In this document: in pieces, positions 25,453-38,494 of the stretch | How positions within the stretch are numbered: the stretch's first letter is position 1 | Layout of the letters: every line of letters begins with the position of its first letter | Source of the DNA: Neoconidiobolus thromboides FSU 785 | Taxonomy: Eukaryota; Entomophthoromycota; Entomophthoromycetes; Entomophthorales; Neoconidiobolaceae | Length of the DNA: 64,000 nt | Reading direction: 5' to 3' | Assembly: GCA_025603075.1 (NCBI GenBank) | Contig: MU626342.1 | Coordinates: forward strand, 1-64,000 | Program-made: the position numbers and the translations under genes | The notes under the pieces: model-generated | What the model was told of the DNA's origin: nothing | The model's input: only the letters and a program-made list of their open reading frames with translations | Database searches by the model: none

Positions 25453-28400
25453 TTAATCTTTTTTAACACACTTATTAATACTTGCAATCAACTCATTAAA
25501 CCTCAACGGTTTGGTTACATAATCATCCATACCAGCACTTATACATTTTTCTCTATCCCCAATCATGGCGTGCGCAGTCAATGCAATGATGGGAGTATGC
25601 ATATTGTTTTCCTTTTCATATTCTCGGATTTTTGCTGTTGCTTCAAAACCACCCATTATAGGCATTTGAACATCCATTAATACAAGGTCATATGTTGATT
25701 TTTGAACTGATTGAAATGCTTCTAAGCCATTAGGTACAATTGTAACTTTATGTCCAAACTTTTCTAAAATACGTACTGCTAGCTTTTGATTTACTATATT
25801 ATCTTCAGCTAATAAGATCTTGAGTGATTTTTTGATGGATCTTGACGTTTCATTGGCTAGCATTGAATATGACTCCATAGCTGCATGTAGGGCATTGACC
25901 AAGTCTGGGAAGAGTACTGGGAAGTTGATATATCCAGAGATACTAAGCTCCATACAAGTTTTCATTACTATGGGTGGCATATTAGGTACTGTTAATACTA
26001 TAGGTACGTATCTAAGTGAATGTACATCACGAACTTTTTCGATATAAGATAGATCATCAACGATTACTGTATCAACAACAGGGTTTGATTTATCTTTTGG
26101 ATCTGTTTTAAAGCACTTTTTAGCATCTTCAACAGTATGGAAAGTTAAGCTATTTAGCTTCAAGGAATGGATCATTTCTTTAACTTGATCCATTGCTGGG
26201 TGTTTAAGGCTATCAAAGATAGCAATTGTACGATTAAGATAGGGAGTTAATCTAGATATAGCTAATTCATGTGTAATTTCTGCAATGGTACATGTCATTG
26301 TAAAATAAAATTCAGAACCTTGCCCTGCTACACTATGAACCCATAATTCACCTCCCATTAAAGCAACTAATCTTTTGGAAATAGATAAACCTAACCCAGT
26401 CCCACCATACTTTCTAGTAGTGGAACCGTCCGCTTGCTGGAAGGTATCAAAAATTAAGTTGATCTTTTCAGAATCAATGCCAATACCAGTATCAGCTACA
26501 CAGAATAATAATACAACTTGGTCTCCTCGAATTTCTTTGGTTTGCGCAGTAAGTACTACTTTACCTTTAGAAGTAAATTTAACTGCATTCCCAATAAGGT
26601 TAGTAATGACTTGACGCAATCTTAGTGAGTCTCCAATAAGTTGATCTGGTATAGATCCATCAATATCATAAATCAAATCCAATCTCTTTTGACTGGCTTT
26701 AACAGCTAAAGTTTTAAGAGCAGAGAATACTGAAGAGCGAATCGAAAATGGGATTTGCTCAAGAACTAATTTGTTAGCTTCTATTTTAGATATATCTAAA
26801 ATATCATCAATAATTGTAAGGAGGGAATTTGCCATGGTTGAAACAATCATTAAATTTTCTCTCTGCTGGCGGTTCAATTCGGTTTCTAAAGTAAGGGCAG
26901 TCATTCCTATAATGCCATTCATTGGGGTTCTGATTTCATGAGACATATTGGCTAAAAACTCAGACTTAGCTCTGTTAGCGAGCTCAGCTGCTTCTCTTGC
27001 TGCTGTATTCTTTTGAATACTTTCCCTTAAATTATAAACCATTTGATTAATTTTTGTTTTAAGAGAGTCCATCTCACCGGAAGCTTCCACAGTAATAAAG
27101 CGAGTGAAGTCACCATCAGTAGCTGCAGCGGAAATTTGAGCAAACGCCCTAACTTGCGTGGTCAAATTGTTTGCCATAGTATTCACATTATTAGTAATCT
27201 CTTTCCAAGTACCAGATACATCTTTAACTTGTGCTTGAACGCCCAATTTCCCTTCAGTACCTACTTCCCTTGCAACACGCGTTACTTCAGAAACGAAAGT
27301 TCTCAATTGATCCACCATAGTATTGATGGTATTCTTTAAATCAAATATTTCACCCTCTACCGATACAGTAATCTTTTTGGACAGATCACCTCCAGCTACA
27401 GCTTTACATACATTAGCAATATCTCGCACTTGAAGGGTAAGGTTGGCTGCCATAGTGTTTACGTTATCGGTGAGCTCTTTCCAAGTACCACCAACGTCCT
27501 TTACATGCGCTTGACCACCAAGCTTACCTTCAGTACCCACTTCTCTAGCAACCCTAGTAACTTCGGCTGCAAACATTCTTAATTGGTCCACCATAGAATT
27601 AACTGTATTTTTCAACTCCAGAATCTCACCCTTGACATTTACAGTGATTTTCCTTGAGAGATCTCCGCAAGCTACAGCAGTAGTTACATCTGCAATAGAA
27701 CGTACTTGACTAGTAAGATTGGCTGCCATAATGTTCACATTATCGGTTAAATCTTTCCAAGTACCACCAACATCTTTTACTACTGCTTGACCTCCAAGCT
27801 TTCCTTCAGTACCCACTTCTAATGACACCCTCGTTACTTCTGTAGCAAATGTCTGCAGCTGATCTACCATAGTATTTATAGTATTCTTCAAATCCAATAT
27901 TTCCCCCTTGACATTCACTGTAATTTTCTTTGACAAATCACCCCGGGCTACAGCTTTTGACACATCAGCAATATCTCGGACTTGAGCTGTTAAATTAGCA
28001 GCCATAGTGTTTACATTGTCAGTAAGCTCTTTCCAAGTACCTCCTACACCTTTGACATGAGCCTGTACTCCAAGTTTTCCTTCTGTACCTACTTCTCTAG
28101 CTACTCTTGTTACTTCTGCTGCAAAAGTTCTTAATCTATCAACCATTGAATTGACTGTGGTTTTAAGAAGATGTATCTCCCCTTTAACATCAACAGTAAT
28201 TTTCTTGGATAAATCACCTTCTGCAACAGCTGTGGTAACTTCTGCAATAGAACGTACTTGGCCTGTAAGATTGGCTGCCATAATGTTCACATTATCGGTT
28301 AAATCTTTCCAAGTACCACCAACATCTTTTACTACTGCTTGACCTCCAAGCTTTCCTTCAGTACCCACTTCTAATGATACTCTTGTTACTTCTGTAGCAA

Positions 28401-30001
28401 AAGTTCTTAATTGGTCCACCATCGTATTAATTGTTTTTTTGAGATCAAGTATTTCACCTTTAACATCAACTGTAATTTTCTTTGATAAATCACCACGAGC
28501 AACTGCTTTAGAAACATTAGCTATATCTCGAACTTGTGCCGTTAAATTTGTTGCCATAGTATTCACGCTATCTGTTAGAACTTTCCACGTCCCGCCCACT
28601 CCATCCACTTCTGCCTGAGCTCCCAGCTTTCCTTCTGTACCTACCTCTCGTGCCACTCGAGTTACTTCTGCTGCAAACGTCCTTAATTGGTCAACCATAG
28701 TGTTAATAGTTATTTTTAGCTCAAGAATTTCACCTCGCACTGGAACTGTGACTTTTTTGGATAAATCACCACATGCAACAGCTGTACAAACTGCTGCAAT
28801 ATCACGGACTTGTGCAGTCAAATTAAATGCCATAAGGTTAACATTGTTTGTGAGATCTTTCCATGTACCTCCAACATCTTTTACGATAGCTTGTCCGCCC
28901 AATTTTCCCTCTGTGCCTACTTCAAGAGAGACACGTGTTACTTCAGTTGCAAATGTTTGTAATTGATCAACCATAGTATTAATAGTATCTTTAAGATCCC
29001 TGATTTCACCTTTAACATCAACAGTAACTTTCTTTGATAAATCACCACGAGCAACTGCTTTAGAAACATCTGCAATATCTCTCACTTGAGCTGTAAGATT
29101 TGAAGCCATAGTATTGACATTATCAGTAAGTAATTTCCAAGTTCCTCCTACATCTATAACTCTGGCTTGAACACCTAATTTTCCTTCAGTACCTACTTCG
29201 TGAGCAACTCTAGTTACTTCTGATGCAAAAGAATTTAATTGATCAACCATTCGATTTAAAGTATTTTTAAGAACCAAAGTTTCTCCTTTAACGTCTATAG
29301 TAATTTTTTTCGATAAATCTCCATGAGCGACAGCAGTACTAATTTCAGCAATTGCCCTAACCTGTTCCGAGTGATTAATTGACATCAAATTGACGTTTTG
29401 TACAATTTCAAGCCATGTTCCTTTTACGTTTCGATCGACTTTAGCCTTTATTCCCAACTTACCTTCAACACCAGCACCTCTAACAACAGTGTTCAATTGA
29501 CCAGTAAAGTTTTCTAAGTTTCCAGCTAATGAATTAATAGAGCATTTAAGTTTAGATAATGGACCTTCTGGAACATCTAAAGTTATTCTTTGGGATAAAT
29601 CGCCTAGTTCTACAGCTTCAACAACTTTATTACAAGCATCAAAGAAATCAGACTTTTTCAAACCTTCAAAGTCTACTGATTTATCCATGTCTTTTACTTC
29701 TTCTTTGTCAATACTGTTTTCACTTAGCTTTCTTTCTTTTTCTTTTTTCTTTTGTATATAATTTAAATTTTCAAATGATAAGTACTTGATTAAATAATTA
29801 ATAATAATATACCTCATAAAGCTTAACCTTTTCTTCTAATTGATTTTGCCTTTCGATAAGCCTTTGTATAGCAGCTTCAATGCCGCTTGCTTGAGTCGGT
29901 TTAACACCAGAAAAGTTGAATAAATCGATGTATTCACCATTTGAATTTGAAATTGAGGACAATGCCCCGTGCAAGTGGTTCAAATAGCCCACTTCGGTCA
30001 T
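25453..30001 (-). CDS. NIK1: group III hybrid histidine kinase (Nik1/Os-1 type)
   Basis: Osmosensing kinase that feeds the HOG phosphorelay and is the target pathway of phenylpyrrole and dicarboximide fungicides. Exon 1 (30001-29813) has a coiled coil ([15 protein letters not shown]); a 64-nt intron ends at 29749; exon 2 runs 29748-25453. Total about 1494 residues. Order: about ten repeats of about 92 residues (each with a GDLSKKITV-type turn and EVGTEGKLG), HisKA with [16 protein letters not shown] (phospho-His), HATPase with [15 protein letters not shown] and GGTGLGLSI, then a receiver with LAEDNIVNQ, the acceptor Asp in LVLMDVQMP, and TKP. No transmembrane segment. N. crassa Os-1 has about six such repeats, so the sensor is enlarged. 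Confidence 0.95.
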
Positions 30002-32147
30002 TTATTATCAGTTTACAATTAAAATTAATTTTATATTTTAATTTATTCTATGTCCAATTTTTCATTTTTACTGTGGTAACTAACGATTTTGCTATGAAAT
30101 CGTAAACTAACAATAAGCTTTAAACTGACCTCTCATTGGCCAAGTTAAGCGTGCTTTTGATTAATTCTAAGTCTTCTGAGCTAAGCTTGATTGGGTTTAA
30201 ATACTCGCATTAAACTATATTATTGGCCTTGAATATAAATTAAGTATTTTCATAAGTTGGAAATTTTTATTTGAAGTTTAATTAGTTTATCAGCCTGAGG
30301 AGATATGACATCGTCTCTCTATTTTTAGATAAATTATAAAGATTCTCTGAGTGATTAGTCATTTCATAGATCTAGATCGAAAAACACCAATCAGCACAGG
30401 AATCGATCTATAAATCAAGCTACTTTCATATAGTAATAAAGATGTCTTTAAAATTGTAAACAGTTATTGTTAATTACTATTTATGATCAGATAATAAATG
30501 TCATAAAAAAGATCCTTTTAATATTTGATTAATAATAAAAGTTGTCTATAAATATTAGCGTTATGGTTACACGCTAAATTATACAAGTTTAATAAGATAC
30601 ATAGAATAAAAAGCCTATTTTATTTGAATTAAATTGTATTAAGATAACAAAATAGTAACTACAAATAAAGTTTTTATATTATAAGAAGCTTCTCGTTCAA
30701 ACAAGGAGTAATATTAAAGGATTTGAAATTAAGTGAAATCACAATAACATTTAATCATAAATATAAAATTATTATTATTATAGTGTTTTATAAAGTCACC
30801 TTGTTTGAATTATTCTTGATTTCAAGGGCACACACCATTTATAGCTATTCTCTTTCTAAATCTAACTGTTGTGGAAATGAAAGTTATATAAACAAGAAAT
30901 TATTTAAGACAACCATAACTTGAAAAATGAAATTGAAATACATTATTGTTTGTTAGGAAGTATTCTAATTTAACTAATTAATAGGAATTTTAAATATGAT
31001 ATTCTAAGACTTTCACTAAGAAACTTATCAACTAAACCAGAAGATCGAATATATCTAAATTAGTGATTAATGAATAAAAGATTAATTAAATATGATTAAA
31101 TCAATGAGAGAAACGCTATATAAAGAGAAGTAACGAAACTAAAACCCAACAAAGGCTCTATATGATTGCATGTAAATATGAACATCCACATTTAACAAAA
31201 GAACCTTGACTATACAAATTATCTTTAAATAAAGCCAATTAAACTGTTTAAATTTTATTAAGTAACTTCATATATGCTATAGATTTCTCAAGGAAAAATA
31301 AACAAATCCCTGTTTGCAATAGTATACGTTTTTTGTGTCTGAAAATAAAAATTACTTATCCAAAAAAAATTATCATACCAATTCTATACTGTTTGAACTT
31401 GGGTTTACCTGATAAATTCTTAGCTTATATGAACCTGCCCAATAATTAAATTTCAAGAATGAAACTATCTTCAAAATCAAAGTTCAATAAAAAATATACG
31501 ACTCATTATAATTGTACTTAATGTTTTGTTTTGATGTTACAACTTATCAGTATCTTTAATTATAAAAATTATAAAAATGTAATAAAAATAAAAGTAATAA
31601 TTATCTCTGGCGCTTTTGTGATTTTGTAATTTAGCTATGATAATTCTGGTATTAATAATTTTATTTCATTTTAAATAGCTATTTTATAACCAAATCAATC
31701 AATCAGCTTTTTGAGATTATAAATTAATATTTCATAAAAGAAGCCATATATCAAAACCTACAATATCAAGTTTAAACAATGAATTGTAGAATAATAAAGT
31801 TTGGTTATCATATTATCAAGTAAGGCTAAAATAGATTAAATTTTTACTTTCATTTAATTGTTATTACATCTTGGAAACAATCACTATTTTATAAGACAAA
31901 CACTATCACTCATAGATCTTCTGGACTAATGAACACACAATAGGACTGTTACTTACTGTTACTATTTATCTTTTTTAGAAGCTTTGAAGAATTCCAAACT
32001 TTGTTATATCAAATTGATTGCTTTCCCCATTCCCTTCTGATAATCCTTATCTAACACTTATGTTCTATTCTTATACATATACAAGTTTAAAAGCTCAGTT
32101 AAAATTAAGGACAAAATCTCCCCATTTCACTTTTTTTGTTCATTTAT
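30002..32147. other. gene-poor AT-rich region
   Basis: About 2.1 kb upstream of the kinase. The only open frame of note (30723-30923) lacks coding character. No RNA gene or repeat recognised. Confidence 0.5.
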
Positions 32148-32265
32148 TATGTGAGGCTGTATTTTTTTAAGAATTTTACCTGCAATTTTACCAATAATTT
32201 TTCTGCTCAAATAACGTTTAGAAAATGGAAAAAGTGATAAAATCAAAGAAACACACCCCCATGTA
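32148..32265 (+). mobile_element. MITE-like element, copy 5 (diverged)
   Basis: TATGTGAGGCTGTATTTTTT at the left, ACACCCCCATGTA at the right. The interior contains a partial duplication (TTTTACC...TTTTACC), making it about 118 bp. Confidence 0.7.
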
Positions 32266-32626
32266 GTGTAAATTTTTTCAAACTACAATACTCGATAAAA
32301 AAGTTCCAACGAGATATTTTAAAATCAAGTAAAAGCCATATTTTTGTAGTGTTTGGTGTTTAATTCACAATATTTGCTAAATATCTAATTAAACAAAAGT
32401 CGAACTGAGCTTTTAAACTAACTCATATATATGAATTTCGAAATAAAATCCATCTGAGAACCTGGCTATCTTTAATAATTAATATGACCATTAGTCTCGA
32501 TTTGATCAATAACTGTTTATTTTATAGCAGCAGTAAAATCTCTGCTTTTATTTTTAAAATATAAAAAAATAAGCCAAATAAAAAGGATAAGTTTATTACT
32601 ATTGTTGAGACTACCTCAGAATCCTA

Positions 32627-33300
32627 TTGGAGGCTGACCAATTATCCAATATGATATCCAAAAAGATATTTGAGTACTTATATCCATTTGAGGTATTTAA
32701 CGTATGCTTTTTAAGACAATACCTGCTTAAAATCGTACCTAGAGATATTAAATACAATTTAATTCATTCAGCTTGTAACGAACATCAATCTGAAAGATTT
32801 ATAAGCTATACTGTTTCTAAAATAAGATATAAAGAGTATTAATAAAATTCCATTGGATAAAGTGTAGTATTAATAAAACATATTAACATCAGTGCTACAG
32901 AAATAATAAAGTTATTGACTATTTAAATTACTGCCCAGATATTAGATTCTTACATTGGATAATTGACTCTATTTATTGCAAGGACATTATTATCAATGAT
33001 AATTCTATCCAAATACAAAATTACCAAAACTAAAGAAGATGAAGTTAAACTGCTCTAGCCAAGCCCGGTTATTAAATTAGTTTAATGATTATTTAAATCA
33101 GCTCAGAGCCTTTGAACATTGAAGCGATAATATATCAATTGAAGACACAGCTGAGCAGTTAAATTCAAACAAATCGAGAATGCTTAAAATAGACTGCTGC
33201 AGTAGTTTATATTACAATGGGCTCAATATTACTAGGAGGGAATTTAAAAAACCAAAAGTAACAAATTTGATAAGTTTTAAAACTGTTGCTTTTCATAATG
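32627..33300 (+). pseudogene. decayed F-box-like gene, second family member
   Basis: The first 71 codons are open from an ATG at 32627 and include an F-box-like stretch (ISKKIFEYLYPFEVFNV) and LRQYLLKIVPRDIKYN, which lines up with the relic at 10260-11690. Beyond the stop near 32840 the frame resumes with a block matching YLSYCLNVKF of the sister and later PLNIEAIIYQLKTQL, but with several stops. Shared block order in two decayed copies indicates a host multigene family undergoing birth and death. Confidence 0.45.
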
Positions 33301-33395
33301 AAAATAATTCAATGTAAACATAAAACAAATTAAAGTAGATTGTTTTACTGCATATAATATTTTCTCTGCCTTTTGTTTCTTTCTCTAAATCTCCA

Positions 33396-33497
33396 AATGG
33401 CAATGTATTTTTATGTTTAAGAATTTCACTACCAATTTTTCTGTTCAAATAGCACTTAAAAGATGGAAAAAGTGATAAAGCCAAAAAAAACGCCTCT
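33396..33497 (+). mobile_element. MITE-like element, copy 6
   Basis: Ends are diverged (TGGCAATGTATTTTT and AAAAACGCCTCTG), but the interior (TTTAAGAATTTCACTACC, TAGCACTTAAAAGATGG) is clear. Lies about 130 bp outside the left edge of the viral block. Confidence 0.75.
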
Positions 33498-33624
33498 GAA
33501 AACTATTATTAAAACAGTTGTAGTTATAAAAAAGGTTTCAAATATTAGTTGTAGCCTTGATACTCCACCATTGCTATTCATACCTATCATATACTTTAAA
33601 AAAGATACGCTCCAGCATAAATGC

Positions 33625-34531
33625 TTAAAAAAATATATTATACTCATTCTGTGTTACTGACTGCCGTATGTAATGAGAGCTGTTTAACCTTCTTGAAGCC
33701 TGTTTGAGTGATTTGCTTATGCCCTCAAGACCCCGATCAAGCTTTCGCTGAATATATCCTATGTTTATAATACTCTGTTTAGCGGATCTTAAATGGATAT
33801 AGAATTCATATGGATCTAAACCCGATAAATAAGGATTGTAACACATGCCAGTGCTCTTACTACCTGACATCTGTACCCCCACAGATTCTATTATCTGCTT
33901 AATGTTAGACTCACTTCCTTTAGTACCACTATCCACTAACAGCTTGCATATATCCGCAAAGTTATCATAATTCATGTCATAGGATCTAGGAGATAGTCCA
34001 TGACACAAGTACTCCTCTAAAATGTAGTCCTTAATATTATTGATTAGATCTTTACCAAACAATTCTTTATGACTGTTATGATTGACCAGTAGTAGGTGCC
34101 ATTAAGGTTCTGACCTCATCTATGTATTGTTTTATCTTTGTAACAAAGATATTCATCTCATCTCCATCAAAGTCGGCATTGAATATTTTGCATAACTTCG
34201 GGTGAAGTTCGATTGTTTTATTCTTATGAAAATAAACTTTAAGATCTAATATAGATCCTCTGGTCGAAATAGGCCGGGGGTTGGCTATGACATAATCCTT
34301 ATCCTTAAGCTTCAGCACTTCTTTAAAAGATTTGGGAAGGCCAATATAAGTCTTATCGTGTTCTATACCTGGAGGTATGACTGCACGTCCACAATAACTA
34401 ACCCTATTGCTTGGACAATAATTTCTATATATACCTTCTTTGCCTTTTACTTTGTAAGAAGCAATGCCCATACCTAGATGGTGGCTGTTGTTGTTTAAGG
34501 ATTTGTCATTTAGCTTCTTTAGCTTATACAT
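33625..34531 (-). pseudogene. viral RNA polymerase largest subunit (RPB1-like), fragment
   Basis: Two open pieces, 34531-34076 and 34062-33625. The first covers the segment before and at the active site, with the Mg-binding NADFDGDEMN at about 34180-34151; the second resumes at the VDSGTKGSESNIKQI region and LDPYEFYIHLRSAKQSI, the funnel/bridge-helix side. The N-terminal clamp (roughly 300 residues) and the C-terminal half are missing, and material between the pieces is deleted. Intron-less and richer in GC than host genes. The family is the multisubunit RNA polymerase of cytoplasmic large DNA viruses; a host Pol II copy is unlikely given divergence and neighbours. Head-to-head with the RPB2 relic. 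Confidence 0.85.
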
Positions 34532-34583
34532 AACAATTGAATTGAATTATATAACCTACAAAAGAAATATTAGTTTCAATAGT

Positions 34584-36848
34584 ATGGAGGAAGATTGGTA
34601 TTGTTCATTGAGAAAGCACATCCTTGAAAAATTAAATATCCCAAGCAAAGAATATAAGGAATTCAGTAACTACGAAGAAGCAAAGGATTATTTATTCGGG
34701 AGCTTTACATAGATATGGAGAAATGATATCCAAAACATATTTTATGATGTAATTCATAAAGAGTTGAAGTATTGCAACAATTCCAAAGGATATAGTATCT
34801 ATAGTTTCAATTAAAGACCAGATCTCTCGACGAAGGCGTCACAACATGTACAAAATGTCTAAAGTCCAATATTATACAATAATCGATAGTTTACCGTTCT
34901 ATGTAAAACATGAAAATGAAGTTGTTTTTGAGTTTAGGCAATATACTTGGAAAGGATATCCACTTAACAACCCTTCCAAAGACATCAATATAGTTGGCAG
35001 GATTGTATCTAACAAATCAACCTATGAATTTAAGAACAAAGCTATCTTTATCGATGGTAAAAACATCAGAGATAATTATGATCTTAAAAATAACCCATGG
35101 TTCAGGAAGAATACACCATAGTATTATAGGATGCTGAATATATGTGGTGAAAATGGAGGTGAGGTGCCATCTCATCTGCTGCTTTACATCATATTCAAAT
35201 TTTCAAATGATATATTTGACGATATATATCACCTTAGATTCAAAAGAGTCTATCGGACAAAAGAACATACTTTATTATCCAAAAGGTCTTTGGTTGGTAT
35301 ATATACTCATGTTAACAAGATGAGGATGGACATTGATCCCAACAGTAAAATATTAGCTATAGGAGATGTACATCCATCATATAGAGGCTTTGTATGTATA
35401 ACTGACACATAAGGTGGTAAGAATATAGGACTTATAAAGGCATTACCCAAAGATGTCTTCGTATCCGGTGAACCATACAATTGCTATTATAAGGAAGTCA
35501 TCAATCTATTAAAGGAGTGTATTGTTCAGCTATCATGCAACACCATTATTGTGTTCTATAATTCAATGGTGGTAGGACACATCCCTTACATGCCATTATC
35601 ACTACATATTATTGGTATTTTTAATATAATGCTTTTACCCTATGTATCAAAAACAAATATATCGGTGGTTGTTATTACTGATGGGCCAGAAAGATATACG
35701 CGCAAGTTACCCCATGGAAGAATCAAGTTCGTAGATGAGGCTACTGAAGACGATATCAATAAGTTTGATGTTTATAATCCTTTATGTCCCACCGACAATC
35801 TTATATCCTATGTCAATCATAACTGAGCAGCGAGGGTTACATTTGGCATCAGTATCCAGAAGCAGGCATTATCTCTGCCGTTCAAGATCCATGATATTGA
35901 ATAAATAAGAGAAGATTGATATGTCCCCACATGTTAAGCCCCAACGATCAAGGCGCCATTGACAGGCATATTTCCTTACAATGGGATCAACCTTAAATGT
36001 AAGATTGCATTCTATAAGAAGCTAAACATAGAAGATGCTATTGTGATGAGTGATAAGGCAGCAGAAAGATTCACAAGCTATAGATATCTATGTGTCAAGC
36101 AAAGTTACGACCATCTTATCAGAACATCATTAAATGAAATGTTCGATGAGAATAATGTGATACGCGTAGGAGATAAAGTAACCAAAGGAAGCAGTTTGGC
36201 CGCCATCTATGTATCAGGTAAAACGCTATGTGTGACAAATATCATTTCAAAGCATTCTGGGGAAGTGACCAATATATCAAATTCAGATAAAGTATCGGTG
36301 ATAAGGATAAAATAAAACATATTTATTCAAGTAGGAGATAAAGCTACTTCTCTAGATGCCCAAAAAAGTTTCGTTGGAGCCATTGTAGACCATAAGGAAC
36401 TTTATGATGTGTTCAAAGAATAGGTTGACATTTTTATCAATTCATGTGCCATATCAAGTCGTATGGCCATGGGGCAATTGATGGAAATAAAAGATAAAAC
36501 GGTTATTGTTATTACCAAGCATCGAGTCATCAAGTGGGGGACAAGTCGTATATAGTGGCAGAACCAACAAAGAATTACATATCCCATAGTTTAGTCACAG
36601 GAAAGTCTTTTGGAGCAAGCTTTAGATTGGGTGAGATGGAGAAGGACTGTATCATCGCCTATGGGTCAGAACACTCGTTATTAGAACTATTTATAAGCAG
36701 TTCTGATTTGACAGATGTCTGTGTTTATAAGAGTTGCGATTACTTGATAGCATATAGTAATAACTATCCAGGGCCATGTAAGATATGTGGTAATGAAACA
36801 AAGAAGATATGCTTATCTTATTCATCCAAGATGGCTTCATGGTTTTGA
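34584..36848 (+). pseudogene. viral RNA polymerase second subunit (RPB2-like), broken
   Basis: Coding similarity runs for about 2.3 kb but is broken by many in-frame stops (for example TAG 34710, TAG 35119, TAA 35410, TGA 35824, TAA 36313, TAG 36421) and by frame changes near 34,850 and 36,530. Recognisable blocks: IGDVHPSYRGFVCI and NIGLIKAL; ARVTFGISIQKQALSLP; IEDAIVMSDKAAER; ISSRMAMGQLMEI; and C-terminal FRLGEMEKDCIIAYG with zinc-ligand-like CKICG. Several N-terminal modules appear shortened. Catalytic second subunit of a viral transcriptase in life; no product is possible now. An AATTGAATTGAA run about 40 nt upstream may be a decayed promoter motif. Confidence 0.85.
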
Positions 36849-36918
36849 CAAAAGATAATACTGGGCTATGTATAAACGAGTTCATCTGATTAGAATAAAA
36901 AAGACTTAGTAGGATAAG

Positions 36919-37535
36919 ATGAATAACACAATCACATTATTAGCCAAAGACATCGATATTACTAAGTTATCTTTAGGGTAGAAAGGAAACCCCATCCCCA
37001 TTGATATAGGTGGCGGTATAGAATACATCGATGTGTTTTATGATAATAAACATCTGATCATCAAAACAGACACACCATGCATTATGAAATGTGAATTTCA
37101 GGTCTACAATGCTAAAATGGGTTTGTTAAGGATACAGAGAATCAAACAAAGAATCTAAAATTTTCCATTAAAGGTATGGAGCAGATATCAGAGATAGACA
37201 AAAGGGTCTCAGATCTTCTTTTTTCCATTGGATCAAAAGGCAAGAAGATCTACATGAGAATAAGCAATGAATGAATACCCTGTAAACCATGTCTTCGTAA
37301 TGATGAGGTGACAACTAACTTTTATACTCACTCGGAAGATATCTCGTGGAAGGATTGTTTATCACATACCATCATAGCCATACCAGTAGTGATATACTAA
37401 ACTATCATGATAAGAAACTGTCAGGCCACCTCCAGAATGATGCTTTATAGCTGTATTATCAAACTCAATGATGCCAAGTCCGTGTTTGATGATGATGAGA
37501 TACAAAGAGCATTCATGACATTAAATCTCCATTAA
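36919..37535 (+). pseudogene. unrecognised viral gene, broken
   Basis: Starts ATG 36919 with NTITLLAKDIDITKLSL and continues through IDIGGGIEYIDVFYDNKHL and ISWKDCLSHTIIAIPVV, with stops at about 36979 (TAG), 37159, 37272 (TGA) and 37398 (TAA) and at least one frame change. The order of a short beta-rich N-terminus, 'vfYd.k.liikT' and a later Trp-Lys-Asp block recalls small conserved proteins of unknown function in large DNA viruses, but I cannot name the family. Same strand as the RPB2 relic; its 3' end meets an opposing gene across an inverted repeat. Confidence 0.5.
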
Positions 37536-37610
37536 AAAACATCTTCTAAAACAATATTACTCAGTACTATATAAGTGATGTCATTCTGTTTTTGAAGATA
37601 TTTTTTTAAT
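37531..37610. terminator. inverted repeat at convergent viral gene ends (imperfect)
   Basis: Arms 37531-37553 and 37587-37610 pair with a few mismatches (left arm core CATCTTCTAAAACA, right arm core TGTTTTTGAAGATA), with A-run and T-run shoulders. It sits exactly between a plus-strand and a minus-strand gene, like the two better hairpins at 44.3 and 46.6 kb. Confidence 0.6.
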
Positions 37611-37632
37611 AAGCTAAATAAGTTAAGTTAAA

Positions 37633-38408
37633 TAAACCTGAGACAACTCTTCTCTAGATACTTTCTATCATCACCATCGATTCCATTCACCTCTCCATCT
37701 TTTTTTAGTTTTCGGATACAACTGTAAACCTCCTCTCCAATGATATAAATATGTCCCTTAGCATCGATGTATTTATAATCTTCAAAATGACTAATGCCAT
37801 CCGGTTCAAAAACACTTCTTATGTTACTAATCTTTCGAGTTGCCTCTTTTTATGATACTGCTCAAGTCCTTGGTCGATGTTGCAGTAGTTAGTGGAGCTA
37901 TTTCTGGCTTCGGAGTACTTTTTTTGTTTGCTTTATTTATAGAAACACGGCTTTCCTCGTCTTCTGGTATGACCACTGTTCTTTTGTCTGTGTACCTTCT
38001 CCTTCTGATGTGCTACATCCAACTTGAGTGACATGGAATTGAGCACCTGATCTTTTGAGTAGCTTGAGTTGTTTTGCATAATATCATAGCATTCAGAGAT
38101 ATTTATTTCGATGATCTGATTGATAAGCCTCACGATATCTTGTTATAATATGATGTTTATTTTTTATAATCTTAATTTGCATCAATTTATATATTGCTTG
38201 TTGGATCTGATCTTAGATGAGAACATATGCCCTCCCTCTCCTCCGGAGTTATACTTATTATATCCCCCGATGATAAGCATTTTGTGTCATAGGGATCATT
38301 ATTATTATACTTAAATATGCTCGGTATCAATATTTCGAATGTATCATCACTATCTATTATCCTCAGCACAAGCTTTCTCCTAAACGCTTCTTTGATTTCA
38401 TAGATCAT
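37633..38408 (-). pseudogene. unrecognised viral gene, broken
   Basis: Begins MIYEIKEAFRRKLVLRIID at 38408, just 23 bp from the helicase reading frame on the other strand. Coding-like pieces: to about 38187, then 38133-37933 (basic, HTRRRGKPC), then a piece ending YLEKSCLRFI near 37633, in different frames. It contains an Asp/Tyr-rich section (HFEDYKYIDAKGHIYIIGEE) of the sort found in small adaptor-like viral proteins, but no family is recognised. At least two frame breaks plus stops. Confidence 0.45.
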
Positions 38409-38455
38409 TATCAATAATTATAGAATATATTATGTCATATAAAATCAATACTTTG

Positions 38456-38467
38456 AAAATTGAAGAT
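38456..38467 (+). promoter_or_regulatory. viral-type promoter motif before the helicase
   Basis: AAAATTGAAGAT, 27 nt before the ATG at 38495. An upstream ATG (38432) is in the same frame, but the motif position matches three other genes only if translation begins at 38495. Confidence 0.55.
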
Positions 38468-38494
38468 AAACAACCAATAAGTAAATTATGGATT

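Noticed and set aside
30723-30923. 66-codon plus-strand frame upstream of the kinase
   Set aside because: Low-complexity, no codon pattern or homology sign; likely chance.
34584-36848. Alternative genetic code or recoding to explain RPB2 stops
   Set aside because: TAA, TAG and TGA all occur in frame, frameshifts are also present, and intact genes here end in TAA and TAG.
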